Source: Natrinema sp. DC36 (GTDB lineage Archaea; Halobacteriota; Halobacteria; Halobacteriales; Natrialbaceae). From it: a stretch of DNA of 64,000 nt. Where the stretch lies: assembly GCF_020405225.1 (NCBI RefSeq), contig NZ_CP084474.1:186001-250000 (forward strand), in the 5' to 3' direction. Below are positions 55,132 through 63,580 of this stretch, one piece after another. Numbering within the stretch: position 1 is the first letter of the stretch; the number at the start of each line of letters is the position of its first letter. The position numbers and the translations under genes were made by a program. The notes below the pieces were generated by a model, which was given only the letters and a program-made list of their open reading frames with translations, ran no database searches and was not told the DNA's origin.

Positions 55132-55590
55132 CTACGCGATGCGACACCCATCGTAGTCTTGTCTCGTCTGGGGGCAGCGATCGATGCAGGGATGGTCGAC
55201 CAGATCACGCAATCGCTTGATAGCCTCAGGAGGAAGGGTATAGCCGATCTCGTAGGACTGGTCATCGTCGAGATCCGCGGAGAGTTCCTCCCCGAAAAAA
55301 TTCTCGACGACGCAGAGTCGCCAGGTGAGTTCACGGGCGACCTCGCTGCCTTTCTCGGTCAGCTTCACGCCGGTGTATTTCTTCACGGTCACCAGTCCTG
55401 CATCCTCTAACTTCGAACCCATCTCCGTGACGCTCGCTCCGCTAACGTCCAGACGGGTCGCAATCTCACCAGGCGCCACTCGGTCGGTGTCCTCGGACAG
55501 CCAATCAATTTCCAACAGATACTGCCCCGTACGCCGACCGACGGTCGCCCCGACAAGTCCGGAGGCTGTCGAGGTGATTTCGGTTGCCAT
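55132..55590 (-). CDS. DtxR-family metal-dependent transcriptional regulator
   Basis: 152 residues from MATEITSTASGLVGATVGRR; a longer in-frame extension upstream is likely not translated. The N-terminal winged helix (RTGQYLLEIDWLSEDTDRVA; EIATRLDVSGASVTEMGSKL; YTGVKLTEKGSEVARELTWR) and the dimerisation helices match DtxR/MntR. The C-terminal tail has four cysteines/histidines (VDHPCIDRCPQTRQDYDGC) possibly binding metal. It likely senses Fe or Mn and controls metal or redox genes. The palindrome at 63565 resembles its kind of site. Confidence 0.85.
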   Translation of the reverse strand: MATEITSTASGLVGATVGRRTGQYLLEIDWLSEDTDRVAPGEIATRLDVSGASVTEMGSKLEDAGLVTVKKYTGVKLTEKGSEVARELTWRLCVVENFFGEELSADLDDDQSYEIGYTLPPEAIKRLRDLVDHPCIDRCPQTRQDYDGCRIA

Positions 55591-55628
55591 ACGTTTCCGT
55601 CGACTCTCCGACGATGAAGTCTCTCTCC

Positions 55629-55640
55629 CGAATTCGTTCA
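55629..55640 (-). promoter_or_regulatory. Cluster dyad 9
   Basis: CGAATTCGTTCA, 38 nt before the DtxR-family gene. Confidence 0.4.
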
Positions 55641-55661
55641 CGTGATATCGCGCCATCTCCC

Positions 55662-55673
55662 TGAAGACGTTCG
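55662..55673 (+). promoter_or_regulatory. Cluster dyad 10
   Basis: TGAAGACGTTCG, 43 nt before the DUF488 gene start at 55717. Confidence 0.4.
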
Positions 55674-55716
55674 AATAGACGTGACCATCAAGTCCCATGC
55701 CGATGAGGAGCTTTCT

Positions 55717-56067
55717 ATGAAGATCACTACGAAACGGATCTACGATACCCCCGACGACGATGGAGCGCGGGTGCTCGTCGACAGGCTTTGGCCTCGAGGC
55801 GTTTCGAAGGAGGAGGCACAACTCGATGCGTGGATCAAGGAGGTTGCGCCGTCGGACGAGCTCCGGACGTGGTACGATCACAACCCTGACCGATGGACGA
55901 GGTTCAAGGAGCGGTACGTCTCGGAGTTCAAGGAGAAGGACGACGCCGTCGAGCGTGTTCTCGATGTCGCCAAGGACGAACGGCTGACGTTGCTGTACGC
56001 TGCTGCTGACCGGGAGCAGAACAATTCCGTCGCCCTGCGTGAGTACCTCGAATCGCGGGTAGATTGA
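55717..56067 (+). CDS. DUF488 family protein
   Basis: 116 residues from ATG 55717 (MKITTKRIYDTPDDDGARVL), then VDRLWPRGVSKEEAQLDAWI, KEVAPSDELRTWYDHNPDRW and LLYAAADREQNNSVALREYL. This is the short DUF488 subfamily with the VDRLWPRG and LLYAA motifs. Function is unknown. It is divergent from the DtxR-family gene with dyads for both. Confidence 0.88.
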   Translation: MKITTKRIYDTPDDDGARVLVDRLWPRGVSKEEAQLDAWIKEVAPSDELRTWYDHNPDRWTRFKERYVSEFKEKDDAVERVLDVAKDERLTLLYAAADREQNNSVALREYLESRVD

Positions 56068-56151
56068 TCGAGGTGCTTGCTCACATTTTCGAGAAACAGC
56101 TTGCCGCCCCCGTATCCATAAACGTCCCACGACCGCTGGTGGCTCGTACTC

Positions 56152-56163
56152 CGGCAATGTTCG
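56152..56163 (+). promoter_or_regulatory. Cluster dyad 11
   Basis: CGGCAATGTTCG, 47 nt before the start of the di-iron repair gene. Confidence 0.4.
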
Positions 56164-56210
56164 GCTTTATCCTCAAGGACCTACGGACGCGATCATCACG
56201 TAGATCCGAG

Positions 56211-56936
56211 ATGTCTAACGCGACCATCGATCCCCAGCGACCGGTAGGGGAACTCGCCCGTGAGGTACCGTCCTACACCCGTGTTTTCGAGGCAGCGGAT
56301 ATCGATTACTGCTGTGGAGGGGACACCTCCCTCGAGATGGCGTGTGAACAGGCAGGAGTCAATCTGGACGATGTGCGCAAACAGCTCGCCGACGTCCAGA
56401 CGGACGACGCTCAGGCGACTGACTGGGACGACCTCGCAGAACTGATCGACGACGTCGTCGAAACCCACCATCAGTACCTGCGTGAGGAACTACCGGCACT
56501 GGAGGGACTCGTCAGAAAGGTCGCTCGCGTCCACGGAGAGAATCATCCCGAACTGGAGGCGCTCCAAGCAGCGTATCTCGACCTCGCGCCAGCAATGAAG
56601 GAACACATTCGGGAGGAAGAAGAGGAGGTGTTCCCGATCATCGAGAAGCTCGACCGTGGAGAGTCGCTCTCCGATGGGGAACGCCGACAACTCTGGGAGG
56701 AAATCGAGGAGATGGAAGCGGACCACGAGGATACGGCAGAACTGCTAGAGCGCATCGCGGAACTGACGGACGGATACACCGCCCCAGCCGACGCGTGTCC
56801 GAGCTACGAGAGTATGATCGAGCGTCTCGATACTCTCGAGCGAGACACGCACGAACACGTCCACAAGGAGAACAACGTTCTCTTTGTCGAAGCGGAGACG
56901 AAATTACCAGACGGTGTCGGAGTTCGAGATCCCTGA
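56211..56936 (+). CDS. ric: Iron-sulfur cluster repair di-iron protein (RIC/YtfE/ScdA family)
   Basis: 241 residues from ATG 56211; an upstream GTG-type extension is unlikely. The N-terminal DUF542 domain (GELAREVPSYTRVFEAADID then YCCGGDTSLEMAC, with the CCGG motif) is followed by the hemerythrin domain with iron ligands in VVETHHQYLREELPALEG, ARVHGENHPELEAL, MKEHIREEEEEVFPIIEKL, EADHEDTAELLERI and DTHEHVHKENNVLFVEAE. RIC repairs Fe-S clusters damaged by nitric oxide and oxidants, which fits a denitrification context. Confidence 0.93.
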   Translation: MSNATIDPQRPVGELAREVPSYTRVFEAADIDYCCGGDTSLEMACEQAGVNLDDVRKQLADVQTDDAQATDWDDLAELIDDVVETHHQYLREELPALEGLVRKVARVHGENHPELEALQAAYLDLAPAMKEHIREEEEEVFPIIEKLDRGESLSDGERRQLWEEIEEMEADHEDTAELLERIAELTDGYTAPADACPSYESMIERLDTLERDTHEHVHKENNVLFVEAETKLPDGVGVRDP

Positions 56937-57113
56937 TCGCCATCTCTCGTGGATCGGTCAGTTCGGATTCCCTACCGAGATGGATCGGACATGAGTTGCT
57001 ATGGCTTCTGACTCCGTCAGAAGTGTCCCGTCTCGAACGAGGGCGGCGCACAGCGGTCGCACCGGCGCGTCGGCGCACGTAGCTTATTGTAATCGGCCTC
57101 GTCGGCAACGCTC

Positions 57114-58304
57114 GTGAATCGAGCTGGTGGCATCAGTCGCTGGACGCACGCGTTTGCCGTCGCCAGCGCCCTCGGGATGGTCGGCCTCCAGACGACGTAT
57201 CTGCTCGATTGGTCAATTCGAGCGATCGGGTTGTTCGGGCTGCTGGGGGCCGTCTTGCCGATGACCTTCGGCATGGCGTACCTGTTGCTCCCGGCGTACG
57301 TCGGAACGACCCTCGCGACACCCCGGCTCCCCGGCGTCCACCTCGTCGTCTCGTACGCCGGTGCTGCCGTGCTCGTTGCCGGACAACTGACGACGCTTCC
57401 CCGACCACTCGTCACAGTGGGTGCTACCCTCTGGAGTCTCGGTGTCGCTTGTTTCCTGGCCGCACTGGGTGCAACAATCGTTCCTGTCCTTCGGGCGGAT
57501 CCGAGCGTGGTGATCCGCGGCAGAGACCACCCACAACGATCGACACGTGTCGCCACCGCGGTGGTCCCGCTCGCGATTCTATACTTAGCCGTCGGTACCA
57601 TCGTACTCCTCACGAGGATGACCAGCGTTCAGGTGGTTCCCGGCACAACTATTCCTGGCATTGTGCACTTCTACGCCGTTGGCTTCGCGGCACTGTTAAT
57701 CATCAGCCTGGGCGCGCGACTTCTCGTCGGCTTCTTCCACGTCGTCCCGCCACGGCCGCTCACGTGGGGCGCGCTCGGTGGTGGTGTCGTCGCTCCCGAC
57801 CTCATCGCCGGCAGCCTCTGGACGCGGCCACTGTTCCAGATGGGTGCAGGCGTTCTAGCGTTCGGCATGCTGTGCTATCTCGGGATGATAGCTATCGTCG
57901 CGGTCCGGACCGACCGCCGACGCATTGGTCTCGTCGGCGTTCTGGCGGGCGCATTCGCAGGGGCAGGGGGTGTACTCGTCGCCGCGACGGTTGTAATCGA
58001 TGGCGGTGCAGCCTGGTTGATCGAAGCATACGTCCCACTCGTACTCGACGGCTTTCTCCTGCTGACGATCATTGGCTATGCATACGAGTTCTTCCCAATC
58101 GGAACGGGCCAGTTCACCGGTGCGAGCGAGCGCGTCGGCCTCGCGACGATCGGAATACTCGGGTTCGGAGTCGTACTGCGAGCGGTAGGGCCACTACTCG
58201 GTGCACCAGTGGTAGGAGACGTCGGTGCCACGCTCGGTATCCTGGGGACGAGTGTCTTCGCCTACGTACTGACGAGACGACTTGCTGGCATCCACGCCAG
58301 CTGA
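57114..58304 (+). CDS. Polytopic membrane protein, cluster-associated
   Basis: 396 residues from a GTG, about eleven or twelve helices (ALGMVGLQTTYLLDWSIRAI; GAVLPMTFGMAYLLLPAYVG; GIVHFYAVGFAALLIISLGA; LVGFFHVVPPRPLTWGALGG). Histidines at helix starts (VHFYAV, GFFHVVP) might bind haem, distantly like haem-copper oxidase subunit I or NnrS. No dyad is visible upstream. It probably works in respiration or nitric-oxide tolerance. Confidence 0.72.
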   Translation: MNRAGGISRWTHAFAVASALGMVGLQTTYLLDWSIRAIGLFGLLGAVLPMTFGMAYLLLPAYVGTTLATPRLPGVHLVVSYAGAAVLVAGQLTTLPRPLVTVGATLWSLGVACFLAALGATIVPVLRADPSVVIRGRDHPQRSTRVATAVVPLAILYLAVGTIVLLTRMTSVQVVPGTTIPGIVHFYAVGFAALLIISLGARLLVGFFHVVPPRPLTWGALGGGVVAPDLIAGSLWTRPLFQMGAGVLAFGMLCYLGMIAIVAVRTDRRRIGLVGVLAGAFAGAGGVLVAATVVIDGGAAWLIEAYVPLVLDGFLLLTIIGYAYEFFPIGTGQFTGASERVGLATIGILGFGVVLRAVGPLLGAPVVGDVGATLGILGTSVFAYVLTRRLAGIHAS

Positions 58305-58412
58305 AAGGGAGTAACCGATTCCCTCATACGTCTCATATATGTCTGACATCTACTACTGTATTGGTTATTATAGCGTCCCAACTATCTCTAGAACCAGTGA
58401 CGGTGAATCAAG

Positions 58413-59195
58413 ATGCCCAACCCATCCGAGCATAAGCGTACTGTTCGTCGCGCGTTCACGAAACAAGCTGATGCATACGCGACGAACTCGTCCGTAACTG
58501 ATCCAGAGCGGATTGCTCGATTAGTCGAAGCAACTGGAGCTGACTCGAGTGATCGCGTGCTCGAAGTTGCCACCGGCCCCGGTCACGTAGCATTCAGCTT
58601 CAGTGATCACTGTGCAGAGGTGGTTGGATTAGATTTAACAAAAGCTCCACTCGAGATCGCTCAAAAGAGGAAGCGAGAGAGCGAAACAGAGAACGTCGGC
58701 TTCATCAGGGGTGATGCTGAGGCTATCCCGTGTCCTGATAACTCGTTTGACGTTGTTGTTTGCCGATTGGCGCTCCATCACGTTGAACATCCCGATCATG
58801 TCGTCCAGGAGATGGCTCGTGTCTGTCGACCGAATGGAACTCTCGCTATCGGAGATCTGGTTGTCAGCGAACATTCGGACCGGGCTGAATATCAAAATAC
58901 CTTCGAGCGTCTCCGCGATCCCTCACACGTCCAGGCCCTTTCGATTAGTGAATTGATACACTTATTCTCTGAACAGGGAATAGAAATAGATCATCTAGAG
59001 ACGGACTCGGTGGTACAAAACGTCGAGAACTGGATATCCAACGCACAGACGCCCGAACCGCGAGCTATGGAGGCCAGAGAAATGATTCGGAAGGATGCCG
59101 AGGAAGACCTAAGTAGGACTCAACCGTTCTGGCACGACAATGAACTCTATTTCAGCCAGCTAAACGCTATCGTCTCAGGCCACCTGTTGGAGTGA
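58413..59195 (+). CDS. Class I SAM-dependent methyltransferase
   Basis: 260 residues from MPNPSEHKRTVRRAFTKQAD. The SAM-binding motif is VLEVATGPGHVAFSFSDHCA, strand 2 acid at VVGLDLTKAPLEIAQ and post-motifs GDAEAIPCPDNSFDVVVCRL and RVCRPNGTLAIGDLVVS. It resembles UbiE/MenG-like or small-molecule methyltransferases. The substrate is unknown. It has no dyad and may not belong to the regulon. Confidence 0.9.
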   Translation: MPNPSEHKRTVRRAFTKQADAYATNSSVTDPERIARLVEATGADSSDRVLEVATGPGHVAFSFSDHCAEVVGLDLTKAPLEIAQKRKRESETENVGFIRGDAEAIPCPDNSFDVVVCRLALHHVEHPDHVVQEMARVCRPNGTLAIGDLVVSEHSDRAEYQNTFERLRDPSHVQALSISELIHLFSEQGIEIDHLETDSVVQNVENWISNAQTPEPRAMEAREMIRKDAEEDLSRTQPFWHDNELYFSQLNAIVSGHLLE

Positions 59196-59418
59196 AGCCA
59201 ATCACAAAAGAGGCTTCATCGAGATTACTGGAAAGTGGTCCATATCCAAGATATTCAGTATAAGTGCTAAACAAACTGCTTGGTCCTTGCCTTCGGATGA
59301 AGCTGGATGTTAGCTATGATGAACGGTACAATTCGCTGAACACTTTCGATCACTCCATCCGGGTAAGTACGAGTCTCAGCCAAATGCATCGATGTAGTCC
59401 GAAGAATCTTCGGGTCAC

Positions 59419-60780
59419 TCACCGCGGGTCCTCCGAGGTGGTGTCGGTCGGCGAGCCCCGCGACACGCCAGGAACGAGTACACCCACGAGCCCGTTCGGA
59501 CTGTGGGTTCGAATCACGGAACCCATGTTCCAACTAAACACAAGAATACCAGCAACGATCAAGAGTCCGCCAAACCCTGCGAGGAGTGACGAGAGGGGCG
59601 TCCAGTCCGCGACAACGAGCGCAAGGCCGCCGAGCGTGAACAGCCCGAGGTCAAGGGCTGCCAGCCTGTCGTCGTAGAGGTCGTCGATCATCGGCACAGC
59701 CTCATCGCCGAGGCGATCGCTGTAGTGGTGGACCCACACGATGAAGGGAACGATGTGATAGATCGTTCCGAGGACGACGAAGCCGATCACGCCGAGCCCG
59801 AGCAGGTGTGCGGCTCCCGGTGCGCCGAATCGAGTTACCGGCGCGACCGGGTCGCCGATCCACACGGGAACAGTCGCGAGGACCCATGCAGCCATCGCCA
59901 CTGCCGCGACAGTGTACCGTGAGAGCATCGGCGTCCACGGAACCTGGGTTTCGTAGAGTCGACGGGCAAGGACGATACTCATACACCCGATACCGCCGAG
60001 GATTAGGAGCCCACCCACGCGGGCGAGCACGACGTGACCGACCAGCCGACCAGTCGCCAGGGCGACCACGCCAATCGGGTAGCCGACCTCCTCGAAGCGC
60101 TGGAGGTACGTGTCGATTCCGTGAAGGTCGGTCTGGGTGAACATCGTTCCTAACTGATAGAGCGCGCCGAGGACCGTCGTCAGGACGGCACCGTAGATGG
60201 CGAGGGTGGCGTGGGCCGAGACAACATCGACGCGAGAGAGTCCGACTGGGGTGAACACCGGTCGGACGAAATCGACTGCGAGTGCGACGCCGAGCAACGT
60301 GAGCGCAACGAAGAACGCGAGAGCGAACGCGAAGTGTCGTTCGGTCACGTCATACCGACCCTTGACGGTGATGAGTGTCCGGGCGATGTTGTAGACGAAC
60401 ACCCAGAAACCGATGGCCATCAGGGTACCGAAGATCGGTGTGAGTCGAAGCCAGCCACCGGCCAGTGCGACCGCAAAACCAACCAGTCCGATACCGACAA
60501 TCCACAGTTGGACGGTCGCAAGCCGGCGACTGTGGAGCGTGATGCCGGACCAAACGGGCACGAACTGGGTCATCGCACCCATAATCGTGATACAGACCCA
60601 CCCCGCCAGCAGAAGGTGAATGTGAGCGAGCGGGAGGAGCCCCGATCCTATTCCGAAGGCGTTTGCTAGGCCGACAACTCCCCCGAGAAACAAGAACCCG
60701 ATAGCCACGACGAAGTGTCGTAACGGGACAGTCATTGGGGGCTGCTTCTCCGTCTCCAGGTTCCCAGGAACGACACTCAT
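59419..60780 (-). CDS. Haem-copper-oxidase-subunit-I-like membrane protein
   Basis: 453 residues, about twelve helices. Conserved histidines at helix boundaries (LLPLAHIHLLLAGWVCITIM; DVVSAHATLAIYGAVLTTVL; GTIYHIVPFIVWVHHYSDRL) recall the haem and copper ligands of C-type oxidases and NorB. NorB-type text is not complete, so nitric oxide reductase activity is not claimed. A dyad (60820-60831) lies 39 nt upstream of the ATG at 60780 and supports that start over the ATG 15 codons in. Confidence 0.8.
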   Translation of the reverse strand: MSVVPGNLETEKQPPMTVPLRHFVVAIGFLFLGGVVGLANAFGIGSGLLPLAHIHLLLAGWVCITIMGAMTQFVPVWSGITLHSRRLATVQLWIVGIGLVGFAVALAGGWLRLTPIFGTLMAIGFWVFVYNIARTLITVKGRYDVTERHFAFALAFFVALTLLGVALAVDFVRPVFTPVGLSRVDVVSAHATLAIYGAVLTTVLGALYQLGTMFTQTDLHGIDTYLQRFEEVGYPIGVVALATGRLVGHVVLARVGGLLILGGIGCMSIVLARRLYETQVPWTPMLSRYTVAAVAMAAWVLATVPVWIGDPVAPVTRFGAPGAAHLLGLGVIGFVVLGTIYHIVPFIVWVHHYSDRLGDEAVPMIDDLYDDRLAALDLGLFTLGGLALVVADWTPLSSLLAGFGGLLIVAGILVFSWNMGSVIRTHSPNGLVGVLVPGVSRGSPTDTTSEDPR

Positions 60781-60819
60781 CGTCTATGCGTTCGTGATGG
60801 AACTGTGAGTCGATGCCTC

Positions 60820-60831
60820 CGAATATATTCA
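60820..60831 (-). promoter_or_regulatory. Cluster dyad 12
   Basis: CGAATATATTCA, 39 nt before the oxidase-like gene start. Confidence 0.55.
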
Positions 60832-60964
60832 GTCACAGCTGAGGACCACCGGTCGTAAGGAGCATCGTCAGCCGTAGCTTCGCTGGCGGCAAGCATTCTA
60901 CTAGTCGTCGCCTGTTATCGCTATCTACATCGTCGTTGCGTTCGGGAAATGGTGTCGCATTCGT

Positions 60965-61228
60965 TCACTGCATCATATACTCACGAGCGATTCTCTCGGC
61001 CTCCGAGAGATCCTCGGCAATACCGAGTTGCCGGTTGACGGTACCCTGGACCCGAACCAGAAACCGCCAGCCTTCGAACGAATTGGGTTCTTGAATGTCG
61101 TTGATGTAGATGGTCCGATCGCCGTCCGAATACGCGATCCGGGTGTAGTCGCGCTCAATGAACGAATCGCGATACTGCTGTTTGTTCCGAAGTTTCCATC
61201 CCTTGGGGAGCGTTTTCGTCACTGCCAT
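60965..61228 (-). CDS. Small protein of unknown function
   Basis: 87 residues: MAVTKTLPKGWKLRNKQQYR, then RTIYINDIQEPNSFEGWRFL and SEAERIAREYMMQ. Basic-aromatic composition and a conserved-looking N-terminus suggest a real haloarchaeal small protein. A dyad (61267-61278) lies 38 nt before the start. Confidence 0.7.
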   Translation of the reverse strand: MAVTKTLPKGWKLRNKQQYRDSFIERDYTRIAYSDGDRTIYINDIQEPNSFEGWRFLVRVQGTVNRQLGIAEDLSEAERIAREYMMQ

Positions 61229-61266
61229 GTTGGTTCATTGGTGATGCGGAGAGGTCAGTCTCAACA

Positions 61267-61278
61267 CGAACATATCCA
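61267..61278 (-). promoter_or_regulatory. Cluster dyad 13
   Basis: CGAACATATCCA, 38 nt before the 87-residue gene. Confidence 0.55.
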
Positions 61279-61320
61279 ACCAACCGGAACCGGAGTGGCA
61301 ACCAAGTGATCGAATTTACT

Positions 61321-61941
61321 TCAAAACGGCGCCTGGGGACCTCGACTCGTCCCCTCCTCTTTCATCGAGCGCTCCATAGGGTTCGAACCCACCTCGTGTG
61401 ACTCGGTCGGCACGACGTGTTCGTCACCTTTATCGAGGTACTTCGTTTCCAGTTCTGCGAGCTGTTCGTTGATCGCTTCACTCTGGTGGTGCATCGGCGC
61501 CGCCCGAACACGAACGAGGTCGTACTCGTGACGGTCCGACAGGCCGTTCCAAGCCCTGAATGAGCCGATCGTCAGCGTGTGCGTCTGCGGACAGAATGGC
61601 GTCGTCGGGGTGAATTCGGCTCGCAAGACGGTATCGATGTCGTCCGCACCGATTGCATCATCGGCATCGGATGATTCCACCGCATACCGATACCCTGCGC
61701 CGGGATGACGCGTATCGAGGTTCAACCGTGCGAGATTGTAGTTGAACGTCATGTCGTACACCTTCCGCTCCTCGAATAGTTCACGCGTCAATCTATGGAA
61801 GATGACGTGATCCGACCCAGCTAGGATGTTGTGTCCTTCTAGAAACGGCCCTGACCTCGGAACGTTATCAGAGACGAATTCGTCGTAGGGATCGAAGAGC
61901 TCGTCGTCCTCGCCTCCGAACGGAGATGGGAAACCGGGCAT
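61321..61941 (-). CDS. Protein of unknown function with MIP18-like segment
   Basis: 206 residues from ATG 61941 (MPGFPSPFGGEDDELFDPYD). The upstream frame extension comes from a transposable element and is not part of the gene. The text FTPTTPFCPQTHTLTIGSFR resembles the PTTPFCP region of MIP18/DUF59 Fe-S assembly proteins, followed by DLVRVRAAPMHHQSEAINEQ with histidines. Possible Fe-S maturation role, low certainty. The dyad is 38 nt before the start and the element 61999 landed immediately beyond it. Confidence 0.62.
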   Translation of the reverse strand: MPGFPSPFGGEDDELFDPYDEFVSDNVPRSGPFLEGHNILAGSDHVIFHRLTRELFEERKVYDMTFNYNLARLNLDTRHPGAGYRYAVESSDADDAIGADDIDTVLRAEFTPTTPFCPQTHTLTIGSFRAWNGLSDRHEYDLVRVRAAPMHHQSEAINEQLAELETKYLDKGDEHVVPTESHEVGSNPMERSMKEEGTSRGPQAPF

Positions 61942-61979
61942 AGAATATCGTACGGTCTCGAGTGGCGTGGTTAGTTCTC

Positions 61980-61991
61980 CGAATATATTCA
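61980..61991 (-). promoter_or_regulatory. Cluster dyad 14
   Basis: CGAATATATTCA, 38 nt before the ATG at 61941, adjoining the element's target duplication. Confidence 0.55.
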
Positions 61992-62657
61992 AGTGAGTGG
62001 CTTTGTTGAAATTCTCAACAGCTAACAGGAATAGTGCCCGATTCGCTAGGTATAGGGCGTGTGTATATCGCTGGTGGTCAGTGTATTCTGCCCCAAGCGA
62101 TTCATGCACTGGCGTGGTATCCTATAGGAGAGATGCCACCAGAAAGCCTTGCCGAACTCCAGGGAATTCAGATGGATGAGCAGGAAATTGACGAGTTCTT
62201 GCGTAACCAAGGGTTTGGAGTTCTTTCACTAACCAACGGGGAGGAAGCATACGGAGTCCCAGTTTCATTCGGCTATGATGGGGAGTCCCGACTGTTCTTC
62301 GTGTTTCTACGCGTTGGTGAACAGAGCAAAAAGGAGAAATTCGCAAAGAAAACCGGGAAAGCCAGTTTCACCACCTATAACGTAGTTTCAAAGCACAACT
62401 GGCAAAGCGTCATTGCAACGGGGCCTCTTCGACAGGTTGCTCAGGATGAATGGACTGACGTGGTTGATGCAATTGAGGACAATGCATGGTACCCAAGCTT
62501 GTTCTCTGAGGCTGAACCGATGCAGGACATTCAAGGGTGGGAGCTTCAAATTGAGGAAATATCGGGCCAGTCGAGCGAACAATAAGCAGACCCACTTACC
62601 GGCTGTTTCATCACAGTTCGTATCTGACTAAGAGGATTTCAATAGTGCCAAGCGAGT
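61991..62657. mobile_element. Non-autonomous passenger-gene element with ISH-type ends
   Basis: The element is 61999-62649 (651 bp). It starts GGCTTTGTTGAAATTCTC and ends GAGGATTTCAATAGTGCC (inverted, 15 of 19 bases match), the same family as the ends at 50678-53829. It is flanked by AAGTGAGT (61991-61998) and AAGCGAGT (62650-62657), an 8-bp target duplication with one difference. There is no transposase; the only gene is a pyridoxamine-phosphate-oxidase-like protein. A sibling transposase could mobilise it in trans. Confidence 0.7.
62133..62585 (+). CDS. Pyridoxamine 5'-phosphate oxidase-like flavin protein
   Basis: 150 residues from ATG 62133; an ATG at 62172 (MDEQEIDEFLRNQGFGVLSL) is also plausible. 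The text LSLTNGEEAYGVPVSFGYDG, LFFVFLRVGEQSKKEKFAKK and SFTTYNVVSKHNWQSVIATG follows the split-barrel FMN-binding fold. It may bind FMN, F420 or haem. It lies wholly inside a mobile element and is its only gene, so it is a passenger. Confidence 0.85.
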   Translation: MPPESLAELQGIQMDEQEIDEFLRNQGFGVLSLTNGEEAYGVPVSFGYDGESRLFFVFLRVGEQSKKEKFAKKTGKASFTTYNVVSKHNWQSVIATGPLRQVAQDEWTDVVDAIEDNAWYPSLFSEAEPMQDIQGWELQIEEISGQSSEQ

Positions 62658-62741
62658 GTAGATTCGGTGAGGAAGTCGAAAGTAACTCGGCTTTCGTATA
62701 CGGAGAAATTGAGCCGATCGAAAAATCGCTGCTTACGAATG

Positions 62742-63050
62742 CTACGGAACGTGAGCTCTGACGACGTGCCCCCCGCAACCACACTGTTCGATGTATTCCC
62801 AATCAACATCGTCACCTCCCTCGCTCTCTAATACGTCGTAGAGGTAGCTCTCCGGATGACCGTGGTTGGCGTGTGTGACGAGGTTGACGTGGTTGCCTGA
62901 AGCGGTGTGGTCGATCGCCGAGAGAGCCTGGTCGACCACCAGCTGGCGGTCGTCGGCGTGTTCCGGCTTTTCGAGATTCGCTGACCACGAGTTGTCGTGG
63001 ATCCGGTCAGTGACGGGTTTTGCGTCGTGGTCGTCGTGGGTGCTATACAT
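62742..63050 (-). CDS. CGCGG-type RiPP precursor
   Basis: 102 residues from MYSTHDDHDAKPVTDRIHDN; an ATG three codons earlier is possible. The body (NHVNLVTHANHGHPESYLYD; EYIEQCGCGGHVVRAHVP) belongs to the haloarchaeal CGCGG family, predicted to be post-translationally modified by a radical SAM enzyme at the CGCGG core, which here is exact. It is paralogous to 45469-45783. No radical SAM gene is in the window. I see no convincing dyad at its promoter. Confidence 0.85.
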   Translation of the reverse strand: MYSTHDDHDAKPVTDRIHDNSWSANLEKPEHADDRQLVVDQALSAIDHTASGNHVNLVTHANHGHPESYLYDVLESEGGDDVDWEYIEQCGCGGHVVRAHVP

Positions 63051-63149
63051 TATTTCCATTCAGATATACGGGAGCAGATGCGATAAGTACCAGGCCGATT
63101 CCCGCGTGTCAAGACCAAGACGTGATCATTCATCGTCTATCTATCGCCT

Positions 63150-63161
63150 TGAACAGATTCG
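63150..63161 (+). promoter_or_regulatory. Cluster dyad 15
   Basis: TGAACAGATTCG, 38 nt before the DUF2249 gene start at 63200. Confidence 0.45.
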
Positions 63162-63199
63162 GGTGAATGTGTTTGTCCGTCTCGCCCCGACCAGGAGAT

Positions 63200-63460
63200 A
63201 TGGCAGAAATTGACTCATACGTCGAGGAAGTCGGAGCACCCACTGACCGACCGGTCGAAACTCTCGATGCCAGAGAACTACCGCCACCACAACCACTGAA
63301 GAACACGCTCGAACGGCTTGCTGACCTCGACGACGAGGTGGTACTCGTCCAGCGGAACGACCGCGCACCCCAACACCTCTATCCGCAACTGGACGACCGG
63401 GGCTTCACGTACGAGACAATCGAAGGCGACGGGCAGGTCGTTACTGTGATCTGGCGTTAG
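63200..63460 (+). CDS. Single-domain DUF2249 protein
   Basis: 86 residues from ATG 63200 (MAEIDSYVEEVGAPTDRPVE), then LDARELPPPQPLKNTLERLA and DLDDEVVLVQRNDRAPQHLY with DDRGFTYETIEGDG. Another DUF2249 member; the core is VVLVQRNDRAPQHLY. A dyad is 38 nt upstream. Confidence 0.85.
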   Translation: MAEIDSYVEEVGAPTDRPVETLDARELPPPQPLKNTLERLADLDDEVVLVQRNDRAPQHLYPQLDDRGFTYETIEGDGQVVTVIWR

Positions 63461-63564
63461 TAGCGTTCGTTCAGCGGAATCCCCCGGGAGATACTTTGTA
63501 CCAACCACGTTTGGCCGCACGGCCACCCGTACGTGTTCGGAGACGCCTTTAATAGTCGGCCGTG

Positions 63565-63580
63565 TTTAGGTTCACCTAAA
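63565..63580 (+). promoter_or_regulatory. Perfect palindrome immediately before a HTH-type gene
   Basis: TTTAGGT-TC-ACCTAAA, 16 bases with seven-base arms, directly followed by the ATG at 63581. The form resembles metal-regulator (DtxR/IdeR) sites with TTAGG/CCTAA arms. Its position on the start codon suits a repressor. The DtxR-family gene at 55132-55590 is a candidate binder. Confidence 0.55.

Noticed and set aside
54454..55410. A 318-codon plus-strand frame overlapping three real genes
   Set aside because: It crosses the 289-residue gene, a DUF2249 gene and a DtxR-family gene that have recognisable motifs; its translation is arginine/serine-rich and motif-free.
57209..58435. A 408-codon frame inside the polytopic membrane gene
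   Set aside because: Composition is arginine- and threonine-rich without helices or motifs; the other frame gives twelve clean membrane segments.
59495..59530. TTCGAATC-like text resembling a tRNA T-arm
   Set aside because: It lies inside the coding region of the oxidase-like gene and no acceptor or anticodon arms pair around it.
59419..60780. Calling the oxidase-like membrane protein NorB
   Set aside because: Helix-end histidines resemble the family, but the full set of haem and iron ligands and glutamates of nitric oxide reductase could not be identified.
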